Below are positions 1 through 8,878 of a stretch of 57,072 nt of DNA, one piece after another. Position numbers and translations under genes: made by a program. This DNA comes from CAIYRG01 sp964494505 (GTDB taxonomy: Bacteria; Pseudomonadota; Alphaproteobacteria; Micropepsales; Micropepsaceae): assembly GCA_964494505.1 (NCBI GenBank), contig CAZBRO010000032.1:1-57072 (forward strand), read 5' to 3'. The notes under the pieces are model-generated. The model worked only from the letters and a program-made list of their open reading frames with translations, did not search any database and was not told where the DNA came from. Positions within the stretch are counted from its first letter, which is position 1. Every line of letters starts with the position of its first letter.

Positions 1-55
1 GAGCACCACGTTCGGGACGTGGGGGCCGGAGGTTCAAATCCTCTCTCTCCGACCA
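1..55 (+). tRNA. tRNA-Pro (anticodon CGG), 3' part only
   Basis: The window opens inside a tRNA gene. The anticodon stem CCACG/CGTGG holds the loop TTCGGGA, giving anticodon CGG (proline). A 5-nt variable loop, a T arm (GGAGG-TTCAAAT-CCTCT) and the acceptor strand CTCTCCG follow, then discriminator A and an encoded CCA at 53-55. The acceptor strand ending in G72 implies a C1:G72 pair, which is characteristic of bacterial tRNA-Pro. The D arm and 5' acceptor half lie outside the window. Confidence 0.9.
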
Positions 56-69
56 TTTTGGTCCATTCG

Positions 70-696
70 ATGCCGCCAATGATCCCGCCCGCCCTTTATC
101 TGGCTTTTGTGCTCACGAGCGCGGTGTTTCTGCCGATTCCCGGGCCCAATGTCGCGCTGATCGTTTCGGCGAGCCTCGGCGGCGGGCGGCGCGCAGGGCT
201 GGCCACGGTCGCCGGTACGAGTTCGGCCATGGCGGTACAGCTTGGCCTGACGGTTGCGGGCATGAGCGCGCTGTTGACGGTGTCGGCCGCCTGGTTTTCG
301 GCTTTGCGCTGGATCGGGGTCGTTTATCTTCTTTATTTGGGTTTGCGCGCCTGGCGGACGGCGCCCACGGACCTGAGCAGGACGCAGGCCGAAGGCAGCC
401 CGATGCTGAGGCATTTTCTTCGCGGTTTTCCGGTCGCGCTCACCAACCCCAAGACGCTGCTGTTCTTCGGGGCGTTCCTGCCGCAATTCGTGAGCCCCGG
501 TTTGCCGCTGCGGCCCCAGCTCGTGCTGCTTGCGGCGACCTTTCTCTGCATGGCCATCGCGTTCGACTGCACATGGGCGCTCCTGGCCGCGCGCGCGCGT
601 TTCGTGCTGGCGCGCTACGGTTCCTGGCGCAACCGGCTTCAGGGCGGGCTTCTGATCGGGGCCGGGCTCGGGCTCGCACTGGCGCGCAAAAGCTGA
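70..696 (+). CDS. LysE/RhtB family amino-acid exporter
   Basis: This 208-aa inner-membrane protein belongs to the LysE/RhtB translocator superfamily, which exports amino acids or related metabolites. The family hallmark 'PGPNVALIVSASLGGGRRAG' lies near residues 22-41, followed by 'VAGTSSAMAVQLGL'. About six hydrophobic segments can be read, and the length matches the usual 200-210 aa. The open frame extends back into the tRNA, so the start is taken at the ATG at 70; ATG 79 is also possible. No clear Shine-Dalgarno is seen. The MBL gene begins two bases after the stop codon, so they are probably cotranscribed. The substrate cannot be told. Confidence 0.88.
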   Translation: MPPMIPPALYLAFVLTSAVFLPIPGPNVALIVSASLGGGRRAGLATVAGTSSAMAVQLGLTVAGMSALLTVSAAWFSALRWIGVVYLLYLGLRAWRTAPTDLSRTQAEGSPMLRHFLRGFPVALTNPKTLLFFGAFLPQFVSPGLPLRPQLVLLAATFLCMAIAFDCTWALLAARARFVLARYGSWRNRLQGGLLIGAGLGLALARKS

Positions 697-697
697 G

Positions 698-1594
698 ATG
701 GCGATCCCCTTCGACCGGACTTTCGATGCGCCTTATGAGCAGCTGATTCCGGTTGCCCCACGCATCCGCCGCCTGCTCGCGCGCAATCCCGGTCCGTTCA
801 CGTTCAAGGGCACAAGCGTCGCCGTCATCGGCGAAGGACGGGTCGCGGTGATCGATCCGGGCCCGGACGATCCGGCGCACCTTGCCGCGCTTAAGGATGC
901 GCTCAAGGGCGAGACGGTTACGCACATTCTTGTCACGCACACCCACCGCGATCATTCGCCGGCCTCACGCGCGCTCAAGGCTTGGACCGGCGCACCCACC
1001 TATGGCTTCGGTCCGCACGGTGCAGGAAAGGCCGAACAAGGCATCGTGGTGGAGGAGGGCGGCGACCGCGATTTCATTCCCGACATCGCCGTGCGCGACG
1101 GCGACATCGTTGAAGGCGAAGGCTTCAGCCTCGAATGCGTGCACACGCCCGGCCACACCTCCAATCACATGTGCTACGCGCTCAAGGAAGAGAAGGCGCT
1201 CTTTCCCGGGGATCACGTTATGGGTTGGTCGACCACGGTGGTGGCGCCCCCCGACGGCGACATGGGCGATTACATGGCGAGTCTGAAGAAGCTGCTCGCG
1301 CGCGACGATGCCGTCTATTGGCCCACGCATGGCGGGCCGATCCGCGATCCTCTAGCCTTCGTCGCCGCTTATCTTCAGCATCGGCAGGAGCGCGAGGCGC
1401 AGGTGCTGGCTGCGCTGGCCGATGGGTTTGCGGAGATTCCCGACATCGTCGAGCGCATCTATACCGGCCTCGATCCGTGGCTGAAGCCAGCTGCATGCCT
1501 CTCCGTGCTCGCGCATCTGCTGTTGTTGACGAAGACCGGCCGCGCGGTTGCCTCCGGTCCGCCCGGACTGTGGGCGCGCTACGCAGCCGCGTGA
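698..1594 (+). CDS. MBL-fold metallo-hydrolase (LACTB2-like)
   Basis: A 298-aa cytoplasmic metallo-beta-lactamase-fold hydrolase. The zinc motif HTHRDH occupies residues 81-86. A second ligand His is in 'CVHTPGHTSNH', a GDH motif (Asp/His) follows 'LFPGDHVMG', and a late 'PTHGGP' carries the last His. The C-terminal extension after the MBL core, with a helical bundle, is typical of the LACTB2/RNase-Z-like group of hydrolases (thioesters, nucleic acid or glyoxalase-like substrates). No signal peptide is present. It starts at an ATG directly behind the LysE gene. The precise substrate is unknown. Confidence 0.85.
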   Translation: MAIPFDRTFDAPYEQLIPVAPRIRRLLARNPGPFTFKGTSVAVIGEGRVAVIDPGPDDPAHLAALKDALKGETVTHILVTHTHRDHSPASRALKAWTGAPTYGFGPHGAGKAEQGIVVEEGGDRDFIPDIAVRDGDIVEGEGFSLECVHTPGHTSNHMCYALKEEKALFPGDHVMGWSTTVVAPPDGDMGDYMASLKKLLARDDAVYWPTHGGPIRDPLAFVAAYLQHRQEREAQVLAALADGFAEIPDIVERIYTGLDPWLKPAACLSVLAHLLLLTKTGRAVASGPPGLWARYAAA

Positions 1595-1805
1595 TTCAAG
1601 CGCGAAAGGCCTGGATGAACGCCGCCGTGTCGATGAATTCGCGAAAATCATCCTTTGGGCCTCGAATTTCCAGATTTCATGAGCGGCTAAAGCCGGCGCA
1701 AGCTCCGCTCAAGGCCGGGAACGGGCCGCGTCGCGGCGCGTTGAGGTTTGCGCAGCCGGAGCGCGCCCCGCGCTTTTGCATACCCTCACCCATTGGAGCC
1801 ATGCC

Positions 1806-2426
1806 ATGAACATTCTGACGAAAACCGGGCCTTTCACGCTTGCGCCGCTGCCTTATGACGAAAGCGCGCTCGCTCCCACCATCTCCGGCAAAACCATGAG
1901 CTTCCATTACGGCAAGCATCACAAAGCCTATGTGGACAAGCTCAACGAACTGGTGCTTGGCACCGAATTCGCGGAGATGACGCTTGACGCCATCGTGAAG
2001 GCCACCTCCGGCAAGGCGTCGAAAAGCGACATCTTCCACAACGCCGGGCAGGCGTGGAACCACACATTCTTCTGGTCCTGCCTCAACCCTCACGGCGGCA
2101 AGCCCACGGGGGCTCTGATGGCCGCCATCGAGAGCGATTTCGGCGATTACGACACGTTCAAGGATAAATTCGCCAAGGCGGGCGCGGCCCAATTCGGCAG
2201 CGGCTGGGTCTGGCTGGTCGCGGATAAAGGCAAGCTCGCCATCGAAAAAACGCCCGACGCAGACACCCCGATGGCGAAAGGCCGGCAATGCCTTCTCACC
2301 ATAGATGTCTGGGAACACGCCTATTATCTCGATTACCAGAACCGGCGGCCGGATTTCCTGAAAGCCGTGATCGGCAATCTGTTGAATTGGGATTTCGCCG
2401 GCCAGAATTTCCAACGCGCGGGATAA
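1806..2426 (+). CDS. sodB: Superoxide dismutase [Fe]
   Basis: A 206-aa Fe/Mn-type superoxide dismutase that converts superoxide to hydrogen peroxide and oxygen in the cytoplasm. Metal ligands are visible: His34 in 'FHYGKHH', the His of 'AWNHTFFW', and Asp and His of 'DVWEHAYYLDYQNRR'. The Gln in 'NAGQAWNH' is at the position characteristic of the iron form, whereas MnSOD carries Gly there and a Gln later. The ATG at 1806 has an upstream GGAG. The frame opens further upstream at 1776, but that extension has no family similarity. It appears to be a single-gene unit. Confidence 0.95.
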   Translation: MNILTKTGPFTLAPLPYDESALAPTISGKTMSFHYGKHHKAYVDKLNELVLGTEFAEMTLDAIVKATSGKASKSDIFHNAGQAWNHTFFWSCLNPHGGKPTGALMAAIESDFGDYDTFKDKFAKAGAAQFGSGWVWLVADKGKLAIEKTPDADTPMAKGRQCLLTIDVWEHAYYLDYQNRRPDFLKAVIGNLLNWDFAGQNFQRAG

Positions 2427-2506
2427 GGCATCCCGCGCCCTTCATTGCAGTCGTGCCGCCCCTGACCTAGCCTGACGCGACGGACGTCGAATCAGGGGCG
2501 TTGCCG

Positions 2507-2875
2507 ATGAAATGCTTCTATCATCCCGAGCGCGATGCCGTCGGGCTATGCAAGCATTGCCAGCGCGGTCTCTGCACGGCGTGCGCGTCGGAGCGGGACG
2601 GCGGGCTTGCCTGCATGGGCCGCCATGAGACGGAGGTCGATCAGGTCACCGCGCTCATCCGGCGCAATGTCCAGGTCGGCGTGAAGGCCCGCCCGCTCAA
2701 TCTGGTGGCGCTGGCCATCTTTGTGACCGCCTTGATTGTGTTGATCGATTTGGCTCTGAACGAAGAAAACACAAATGTAAGGACTCTGTTCTACATGGGA
2801 GCGGCATTTTCTTTCGTGGCCGTGCTCGGACAGCTGCCCGTCTTGCGGTCGATGTTTGCGCAAAAGCGGAAATAG
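2507..2875 (+). CDS. Zinc-ribbon/B-box-like small membrane protein
   Basis: A 122-aa protein of unknown function. The N-terminus carries a B-box-like Cys/His cluster: C3, H6, C15xxC18, C23xxC26, C36 and H40, enough to bind two zinc ions. Two hydrophobic helices follow at about residues 62-82 and 90-110, with a short basic tail. The overall plan is a cytosolic zinc domain anchored in the inner membrane. A TTG two codons upstream (2501) is an alternative start. It precedes the beta-oxidation operon by about 30 bases and may be cotranscribed. The function is not recognised. Confidence 0.75.
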   Translation: MKCFYHPERDAVGLCKHCQRGLCTACASERDGGLACMGRHETEVDQVTALIRRNVQVGVKARPLNLVALAIFVTALIVLIDLALNEENTNVRTLFYMGAAFSFVAVLGQLPVLRSMFAQKRK

Positions 2876-2907
2876 GGCTAACGGCGGCGCCCATCGGAGG
2901 AATGAGA

Positions 2908-4113
2908 ATGGCAGATTGCTTTATCTACGATGCCGTGCGCACCCCGCGCGGACGCGGCAAGAAGGACGGCGCGCTTCACGAGGTGACCGCGGTCGAGCTT
3001 GCCACCCAGGCGCTGAAGGCCGTCCGGCAGCGCAACGGGTTCGACACGGACGAACTCGACGACGTCATCATGGGCTGCGTCGATCCGGTGGGCGAGCAGG
3101 GGGCGGACATCGCGCGCGCGGCGGTGCTGAAGGCGGGTTTCGCCGATACGGTGCCGGGCATGCAGATCAACCGGTTTTGCGCGAGCGGGCTCGATGCCTG
3201 CAACATGGCGGCGGGCGAGATCATGTCGGGCCAGTCGGAATTGGCCATCGGCGGCGGCGTGGAAGCGATGAGCCGCGTGCTCATCGGCTCCTCCGGCGGC
3301 GCCTGGCCGGAAGATCCTTCGCTCGCCATTCCAGCCTATTTCGTGCCGCAGGGGATTTCGGCCGATCTGATCGCGACCATCGACGGCTATTCGCGCGACG
3401 ACGTCGATGCGTTGGCGGTGGAGAGTCAGAAACGCGCGGCCAATGCGTGGAACAAGGGTTATTTCAAGAATTCCGTCATCGCGGTGAAGGATGCGCTGGG
3501 CCTTACGATTTTAGACCGCGACGAGCACATGCGCCCCGAAACCACGATGCAGTCGCTGGGTGCGCTCAAGCCGGCTTTTGCCGAATTCGGCGCGCTCGGG
3601 TTCGACGCGGTGGCGATCCAGCGCTATCCGCAGGTGGAAACGCTGAACCATGTGCATCACGCCGGCAACTCGTCGGGCATCGTGGATGGCGCCGCAGCGG
3701 TACTCCTCGGCTCGCGCAAGAAGGGCAAGGCGCTCGGACTGAAGCCGCGGGCCAAGGTAAAGGCCTTCACTTCCATCGGGTCCGAGCCGGCCATCATGCT
3801 GACTGCGCCAGCCGATGCCACCCGCAAGGTGCTCGCGCGCGCCGGCATGACGGCAAAGGACATCGACCTCTTCGAGATCAACGAGGCGTTCGCCTCTGTG
3901 GTACTGCGTTTCATGAGGGAGCTGAAACTCCCGGCCGGCAAGGTCAACGTGAATGGCGGCGCGATCGCCATGGGCCATCCGCTGGGCGCAACCGGTGCGA
4001 TGCTTTTGGGGACGGTGCTGGACGAGCTGGAACGGCGCGATCTCTCCACCGCGCTGATTACGCTTTGCATAGGCGCCGGCATGGGCACCGCAACGATCAT
4101 CGAGAGAGTCTGA
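2908..4113 (+). CDS. fadA: Acetyl-CoA acyltransferase (thiolase)
   Basis: A 401-aa thiolase for the last step of fatty-acid beta-oxidation (3-ketoacyl-CoA to acetyl-CoA plus a shortened acyl-CoA). The nucleophilic Cys91 is in 'INRFCASGLDACNM', the catalytic His in 'GGAIAMGHPLGATGA', and the second Cys in 'LCIGAGMGTATI'. The start at 2908 is preferred over the ATG at 2902 because GGAGG at about 2896-2900 is then spaced about 7 bases away. The FadJ-like gene follows after 10 bases, the usual thiolase-hydratase/dehydrogenase operon. The symbol is by family; FadI is equally possible. Confidence 0.92.
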   Translation: MADCFIYDAVRTPRGRGKKDGALHEVTAVELATQALKAVRQRNGFDTDELDDVIMGCVDPVGEQGADIARAAVLKAGFADTVPGMQINRFCASGLDACNMAAGEIMSGQSELAIGGGVEAMSRVLIGSSGGAWPEDPSLAIPAYFVPQGISADLIATIDGYSRDDVDALAVESQKRAANAWNKGYFKNSVIAVKDALGLTILDRDEHMRPETTMQSLGALKPAFAEFGALGFDAVAIQRYPQVETLNHVHHAGNSSGIVDGAAAVLLGSRKKGKALGLKPRAKVKAFTSIGSEPAIMLTAPADATRKVLARAGMTAKDIDLFEINEAFASVVLRFMRELKLPAGKVNVNGGAIAMGHPLGATGAMLLGTVLDELERRDLSTALITLCIGAGMGTATIIERV

Positions 4114-4123
4114 AGGGGCCGCC

Positions 4124-6307
4124 ATGAACCTCGCCAATTTCAAATGGGATCAGGACCAGGACGGCATCGTCACGCTCACCTGGGACACGCCGGAGAAGAG
4201 CGTCAACGTGCTCTCGCGTGCGGCCATAGCCGAGCTCGGCCAGGTGGCCGACGCCATCGGCGCGGACGCTTCCATCAAGGGCGTCGTCATCACCAGCGGC
4301 AAGGCGAGCGGCTTTTCCGCCGGCGCAGACCTCGACGAGATGAATTCCTACACCGGCGAGGGCGGGCCGGACGCGGCGAAGACCGCATTCGAGACCATGA
4401 TGAATCTCCACCGCACGTTCCGGAAGATCGAGACCTGCGGCAAGCCGGTGGTCGCCGCTATCAACGGCACCGCGCTCGGCGGCGGGCTGGAAGTGACGCT
4501 CGCCTGTCATTGGCGCGTCATTGCGGACGATCCGCGCATCCGCGTCGGCTTTCCCGAGGCGCAAGTGGGGCTCATTCCCGGCGCCGGCGGCACCCAGCGG
4601 CTTTCGCGCATGATCGGCGCCATGAATGCGCTTCCGATGATGCTGGAAGCCCGCCGCATCGATCCGGCTGCCGCTCTGGGCCAGGGAATCGTGCAGAAAA
4701 TGGCGCCCGCGGGCGAGTTGATGGCCGCGGCGAAAGCCTGGATCAAGGCCAATCCCAAACCGCAGCAGCCCTGGGACAAGAAGGACTTTCGCATTCCCGG
4801 CGGCGGGCCTTATTCGCCCTCGGGCGCACAGGTGTTCACCGTCGGCAACGCCATGCTGCGGCAGCGCTCGTACGACAATTACCCAGCGCAGCGTTACATC
4901 ATGTCGGCGGTCTATGAGGGCTTGCTGGTCGACATCGACACCGCGCTCAAGATCGAGGCGCGCTACTTCGTCCGTATCCTGATGGACCCGGCGAGCCGGA
5001 ACATGATCCGAACGCTGTTCCAATCGATGCAGGAGCTGGGCAAGGGCGCGCGCCGCCCGGCGAACGAGCCCCCTGTGGATGTGAAGCGGCTGGGCGTTCT
5101 CGGTGCAGGCGTCATGGGAGCAGGCATCGCCTACGTCTCGGCGCAGGCCGGCATCGACGTCACGCTGATCGATACCACCGAGGAGAGAGCCGCCGCCGGC
5201 AAGGAGCACGCCGCCAAGCTTCTCGACCACGAAATCTCGCGCGGCCGTTCGACGCCGGACAGGAAGGCCGAGGTGCTGTCGCGCATTCATCCGGCCGCCG
5301 ATTTCGGCCAGCTCGCCGATGTGGACCTCGTCGTCGAAGCGGTGTTCGAGGACCGTGCTGTCAAGGCCGAGGCGACCAAGAAGACCGACGCGGTCACGCG
5401 CGAGTCAGCGATCTTCGGCTCGAACACCTCCACGCTGCCGATCACCGGCCTCGCCGAAGCCAGCGCCCGCCCGAAGAACTTCATCGGCATCCATTTCTTC
5501 TCGCCGGTCGAGCGCATGGGGCTGGTGGAGATCATCGTCGGCAAACAGACCGGCGACCGCGCTCTCGCAACGGCTGTCGATTACACGCGCAAGATCAAGA
5601 AGACGCCCATCGTGGTTAACGATTCCCGCGGCTTCTACACGTCACGCTGCTTCATGACCTATATCGGCGAGGGTCTTTTGATGCTGGCCGACCGCCTCTC
5701 GCCCGCTCTGATCGACAATGTCGGCCGCATGACCGGGATGCCGATGGGATCGCTCGAAGTGCTGGATTCGATCGGCATCGACACCGCGCTGAAGATCATC
5801 CGCCAGACCCGGAAAGAGACCACCAAGAACGGCAAGCCCGACGCGGTGGAGGACATCCTCGCCTGGATCGTGGAGACATGCGGCCGCCCCGGCACCAAGG
5901 CCGGCAAGGGCTTTTATGACTACGACGCGAAGGGCAAACGCACGCGGCTGTGGCCGGGTTTGTTCGATTACGGCAAAGGCAAGTGGAAGACCGATGCCGA
6001 CGTGGACGAACTGAAGCGCCGCCTCCTGACCGCCCAGGCGCTGGAGGCGGCCCGCTGCTTCGAGGAAGGCGTGATCACCGATCCCCGCGACGCCGATGTC
6101 GGCGCGATCCTGGGCTGGGGCTTTGCGCCCTATACCGGCGGGCCGATTTCGATGATCGACACCATGGGAGCGGCCGAATTCGTCATGCGCTGCGAGGCGC
6201 TGGCGGCCAAATACGGCAAGCGCTTCCAGTCAAATGCGTTGCTACGGGAAATGGCCGCTTCGGGCGAGAGCTTCTACGGCCGCTTCACCGCCGCCCGCGC
6301 CGCCTGA
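4124..6307 (+). CDS. fadJ: Fatty-acid oxidation complex alpha subunit (enoyl-CoA hydratase/3-hydroxyacyl-CoA dehydrogenase)
   Basis: A 727-aa bifunctional beta-oxidation enzyme. The N-terminal crotonase domain (about residues 1-190) shows 'GTALGGGLEVTLACHWRV' and 'FPEAQVGLIPGAGGTQRL'. A linker leads to the NAD-binding Rossmann motif 'LGAGVMGAGIAYVSAQAG' near residue 328, then 'FIGIHFFSPVERMGLVEII', and two C-terminal dehydrogenase helical domains ending about residue 720. It hydrates enoyl-CoA and oxidises the 3-hydroxyacyl-CoA for the thiolase encoded just upstream. The length is standard for FadJ/FadB. No defect is seen. Confidence 0.93.
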   Translation: MNLANFKWDQDQDGIVTLTWDTPEKSVNVLSRAAIAELGQVADAIGADASIKGVVITSGKASGFSAGADLDEMNSYTGEGGPDAAKTAFETMMNLHRTFRKIETCGKPVVAAINGTALGGGLEVTLACHWRVIADDPRIRVGFPEAQVGLIPGAGGTQRLSRMIGAMNALPMMLEARRIDPAAALGQGIVQKMAPAGELMAAAKAWIKANPKPQQPWDKKDFRIPGGGPYSPSGAQVFTVGNAMLRQRSYDNYPAQRYIMSAVYEGLLVDIDTALKIEARYFVRILMDPASRNMIRTLFQSMQELGKGARRPANEPPVDVKRLGVLGAGVMGAGIAYVSAQAGIDVTLIDTTEERAAAGKEHAAKLLDHEISRGRSTPDRKAEVLSRIHPAADFGQLADVDLVVEAVFEDRAVKAEATKKTDAVTRESAIFGSNTSTLPITGLAEASARPKNFIGIHFFSPVERMGLVEIIVGKQTGDRALATAVDYTRKIKKTPIVVNDSRGFYTSRCFMTYIGEGLLMLADRLSPALIDNVGRMTGMPMGSLEVLDSIGIDTALKIIRQTRKETTKNGKPDAVEDILAWIVETCGRPGTKAGKGFYDYDAKGKRTRLWPGLFDYGKGKWKTDADVDELKRRLLTAQALEAARCFEEGVITDPRDADVGAILGWGFAPYTGGPISMIDTMGAAEFVMRCEALAAKYGKRFQSNALLREMAASGESFYGRFTAARAA

Positions 6308-6386
6308 AACAGTCGGACGATCGCCTTACCCTGGCGGGCAGGCCGACGGGCGCGTGCGAAGCACACGCGGCCAGAGTTGAGGGAAT

Positions 6387-6524
6387 TCAGCCCTTTTTGC
6401 GCGGGAAAACCGCTGCGACCAGGCGGGCGAGCCAGGAATGCTCCGCGGCCGGAGCAAGAGAGGGGCGGGGTTGATCTTCGCCAAGATAGCCGTACCGGCC
6501 GGTAACCAGACGCGCCAACAACAT
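6387..6524 (-). CDS. 45-aa conserved-looking mini-protein
   Basis: A short ORF of 45 codons. The ATG at 6524 is preceded by an excellent Shine-Dalgarno (GAGGAGG, 5 bases away). The product has two hydrophobic/basic stretches, near its start ('MLLARLVTGRYGYLGED') and end ('SWLARLVAAVFPRKKG'). It looks like a small membrane-associated peptide. No function is known. The case rests on the ribosome binding site and the composition. It lies between the fadJ stop and the lipoprotein gene and may share the latter's promoter region. Confidence 0.45.
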   Translation of the reverse strand: MLLARLVTGRYGYLGEDQPRPSLAPAAEHSWLARLVAAVFPRKKG

Positions 6525-6707
6525 CGTGGCCTCCTCAGACGCGAACACTTGCGTCGTGTACGGATTATACGCTCCTTACACGGAGACGCAACAATCCTCG
6601 AGGCTAATGTAAACACAGGTTCGTTAACAAAGTTCGAACGTAGACGGAATATTTCCGCGCGCGGGATTGTCACAATTGTCATAAATGGCCGTCTGTGTAT
6701 CAAACAG

Positions 6708-6962
6708 TCACAAATTCGGGCCGCCGCCCTGCATGCGGCACGCGGCATGGCCGGAAATCCATCCGGTCCTGTAGCCTTCATCCTTGGCGAAGAGCGCCTC
6801 GTCGCGCTGAGCCGGGCGCGGCACGGGCCCCATTTCTGCCGCCGCGCTCGCGCAGCCGTCGCCGAAACCTGCCTGGTAGAAGGGCGAGCCTTCTTCGCCG
6901 GGGCGTCCCGCACAGGCAGCCGTGACAAGAAGTAAAGCCAGAACGAGGGGCCTCACGCGCAT
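6708..6962 (-). CDS. Small Cys-containing lipoprotein
   Basis: An 84-aa protein starting at 6962 with a lipoprotein signal peptide: two Arg, a hydrophobic core 'LVLALLLVTAACAG' and the lipobox Cys near residue 17. The mature part has 'FYQAGFGDGCASA' and 'DEGYRTGWISGHAACRM', two similar Gly/aromatic segments, each with one Cys, which could form a disulfide. It is probably anchored to the outer membrane. It starts 5 bases after the stop of the transporter gene, so it is the last gene of a CBS-transporter-lipoprotein operon. The function is unknown. Confidence 0.75.
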   Translation of the reverse strand: MRVRPLVLALLLVTAACAGRPGEEGSPFYQAGFGDGCASAAAEMGPVPRPAQRDEALFAKDEGYRTGWISGHAACRMQGGGPNL

Positions 6963-6967
6963 GTCCC

Positions 6968-8293
6968 CTAAAAGAACCGCCATACGACATAGGCATGACA
7001 GATGAGGATTTGAAGGAGCATCAGCGGGAATGCCGTGCGATTGTAGCGCCAGAACGAGATCGCAGCCCCGCTCCGCTCCGCGATGCCCGCCACCGTCAGA
7101 TTGGCCGCCGAGCCGATCAGCGTGCCGTTGCCGCCGAGACAGGCGCCGAGCGCCAGCGCCCACCACAGCGGCAGGATCGCGCTCTCTCCGCCGAAGGATG
7201 GCGCGATCCCCTTGATCAGCGGGATGAGCGTGATCACGAAGGGGATGTTGTCGATCAGCGCCGAAAGGATGGCGCCGCCCCACAGCAGCGCCAGCGCCGT
7301 CACGCGCAAATTGCCGCCGGTGAAGGCCAGAAGCTCCCGTCCGAGATAATCGAGGATGCCCGCCTTTGCGATCGCGCCCACGATCACGAACAATCCGATG
7401 AAGAAGAAGATCGTCACCCAATCGACATCCTGAAAGGCGCTCGCGACCGTTTCCGTATGCTCGTGCTTAGGCCTCGGCCAATGATCGATCAGCATCAGGA
7501 TGGCGGCGGCGATCAGAGCAATGGTGCCGACCTCCAGCCGCAGCGGCGCGGCGAATGCGAGCGCTACGATCAGGGAGGCGATGACGCCGAGCGCAGGCCG
7601 AACCAGGCGGCCGTCGGCGATAGCGCTTTGCGCCTTCATCGCCATGATCCGGGCGCGTTCTTCGCTTCCCGATTTGAGCCTCCTGCCCCAGATCAGATGC
7701 ATCATGATCGTCTGCACGGCGAAGACGGCGATCACCGCGGGCCCCAGCGCCACGAGGAAATCGTCGAAGGAGAGATGCGCCGCCGATCCGATGAGGATGT
7801 TGGGCGGATCGCCGATCAGCGTTGCCGTGCCGCCGATATTGCTCGCGAAGATTTCCGCGAACAGGAACGGATAGGCCGGTACGCCGAGTTCGGCGGCGAT
7901 CACCAGCGTCACCGGTACGATGAACAGAACTGTGGTGGCGTTGGGGAGGAAGGCCGAAATCACCGCCGTCACCGCGGCAAGGGCGGCGAGAATTCCGGCG
8001 GGCGAGGCCCGCATTACTTGCGCTGTTTTGATCGCGAGATAGCCGAAAATGCCGCTCTTCTTGGTGATGGCGACGATGATCATGGTGCCGATGAGAAGGG
8101 CGAGCGTGTTGAAGTCGATCGCGGAGACGGCTTCTTCCTGGGCCAGGAAGCCGAACGCCACCGCGATTCCCCCTGCAAGGATGGCCACCACCGCGCGGTT
8201 CACGCGCTCCGTCATGATGACGGCGTAGCTCACCAGGAAAAGCGCGGCAGGAAACAGCATCGCGCTCGTGCCGGATGAATCCGGCTGGGTCAT
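6968..8293 (-). CDS. SLC13/ArsB/NhaD-type ion transporter
   Basis: A 441-aa integral membrane protein of the ion-transporter superfamily (CitMHS/ArsB/NhaD type). About eleven hydrophobic segments are visible. Family signatures are 'FLPNATTVLFIVPVTL' and 'EIFASNIGGTATLIGDPPN' in the first half and 'SALIDNIPFVITLIPL' with 'GNGTLIGSAANLTVAG' in the second, the inverted-repeat architecture of the family. Start at the ATG at 8293, which overlaps the stop of the CBS gene (ATGA), so translation is coupled. The ion is not evident; Na+/H+ antiport or oxyanion/dicarboxylate transport are the options. Confidence 0.88.
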   Translation of the reverse strand: MTQPDSSGTSAMLFPAALFLVSYAVIMTERVNRAVVAILAGGIAVAFGFLAQEEAVSAIDFNTLALLIGTMIIVAITKKSGIFGYLAIKTAQVMRASPAGILAALAAVTAVISAFLPNATTVLFIVPVTLVIAAELGVPAYPFLFAEIFASNIGGTATLIGDPPNILIGSAAHLSFDDFLVALGPAVIAVFAVQTIMMHLIWGRRLKSGSEERARIMAMKAQSAIADGRLVRPALGVIASLIVALAFAAPLRLEVGTIALIAAAILMLIDHWPRPKHEHTETVASAFQDVDWVTIFFFIGLFVIVGAIAKAGILDYLGRELLAFTGGNLRVTALALLWGGAILSALIDNIPFVITLIPLIKGIAPSFGGESAILPLWWALALGACLGGNGTLIGSAANLTVAGIAERSGAAISFWRYNRTAFPLMLLQILICHAYVVWRFF

Positions 8294-8763
8294 TCGCGGC
8301 GATCCCCCGGAGCGGCGCCGGCAATGAGACGCGCCGCATCCCAATAGGAGATCATGCCGACCAGACGCTCCGTGTCGCGTTCGACCACGGGAATGGTCAT
8401 GTGATTGCGGCAGAAGAGGCGCACGGCTTCGATCAGCGGGGTGTCGGGATAAACGCGCACCGCCTCGCGGTTGACGGCGCGCCTGACCGGGCTCTCCTTC
8501 AATCTCGCGTATTTCTGCTGCAGATCGGAGACGTCGTCCTTCAGGAAGCGAATATTGGGCAGCAGGTTGCCGATCACGGCCACGCGCGGCACCAGCAGCG
8601 CCAGCAGGTCGTAGATCCCGAACAGCCCGACAAGGCGGCCATTCTCGTCGACCACCGGAAGATTGATATAGGCGTGCGCGATGATCTTGGCTGCGGCCTC
8701 GCCGATGGTGTCGCCTTCCCGCACCGCTTGCGGATTGGCGCTCATGATATCGCCACAACTCAT
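8290..8763 (-). CDS. CBS-domain protein
   Basis: A 157-aa cytoplasmic protein made of a CBS pair: 'IMSANPQAVREGDTIGEAAA...INLPVVDENGRLVGL' and 'VRVYPDTPLIEAVRLFCRN...IPVVERDTERLVGMI'. CBS pairs bind adenine nucleotides and gate enzymes or transporters. Its stop overlaps the transporter start by 4 bases, so it most likely senses nucleotide or energy state for that transporter (inference). The start is placed at 8763 because family similarity begins there ('MSCGDIMSAN'); an open frame runs back to 8907 without resemblance. Confidence 0.85.
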   Translation of the reverse strand: MSCGDIMSANPQAVREGDTIGEAAAKIIAHAYINLPVVDENGRLVGLFGIYDLLALLVPRVAVIGNLLPNIRFLKDDVSDLQQKYARLKESPVRRAVNREAVRVYPDTPLIEAVRLFCRNHMTIPVVERDTERLVGMISYWDAARLIAGAAPGDRRE

Positions 8764-8878
8764 GGAAAACGCTTTCCCGCGCGGCCCGCGCTCTGCCCGC
8801 CTGCGAATGCCGGATTCGCCGCAGCAGGCCAGCTTGGACCGATGACGTAACGCCCCGTTTACGGGCGCGAGGCAGAAT

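Noticed and set aside
1591..1680. Minus-strand 24-codon stretch 'GPKDDFREFIDTAAFIQAF' behind the MBL gene
   Set aside because: It looks protein-like but is closed by stops at both ends and has no start; at most a gene remnant.
6326..6928. Long minus-strand open frame upstream of the lipoprotein gene
   Set aside because: Arg/Ala/Pro-rich low-complexity translation typical of a shadow frame in G+C-rich DNA. The 84-aa lipoprotein and 45-aa ORF explain the region better.
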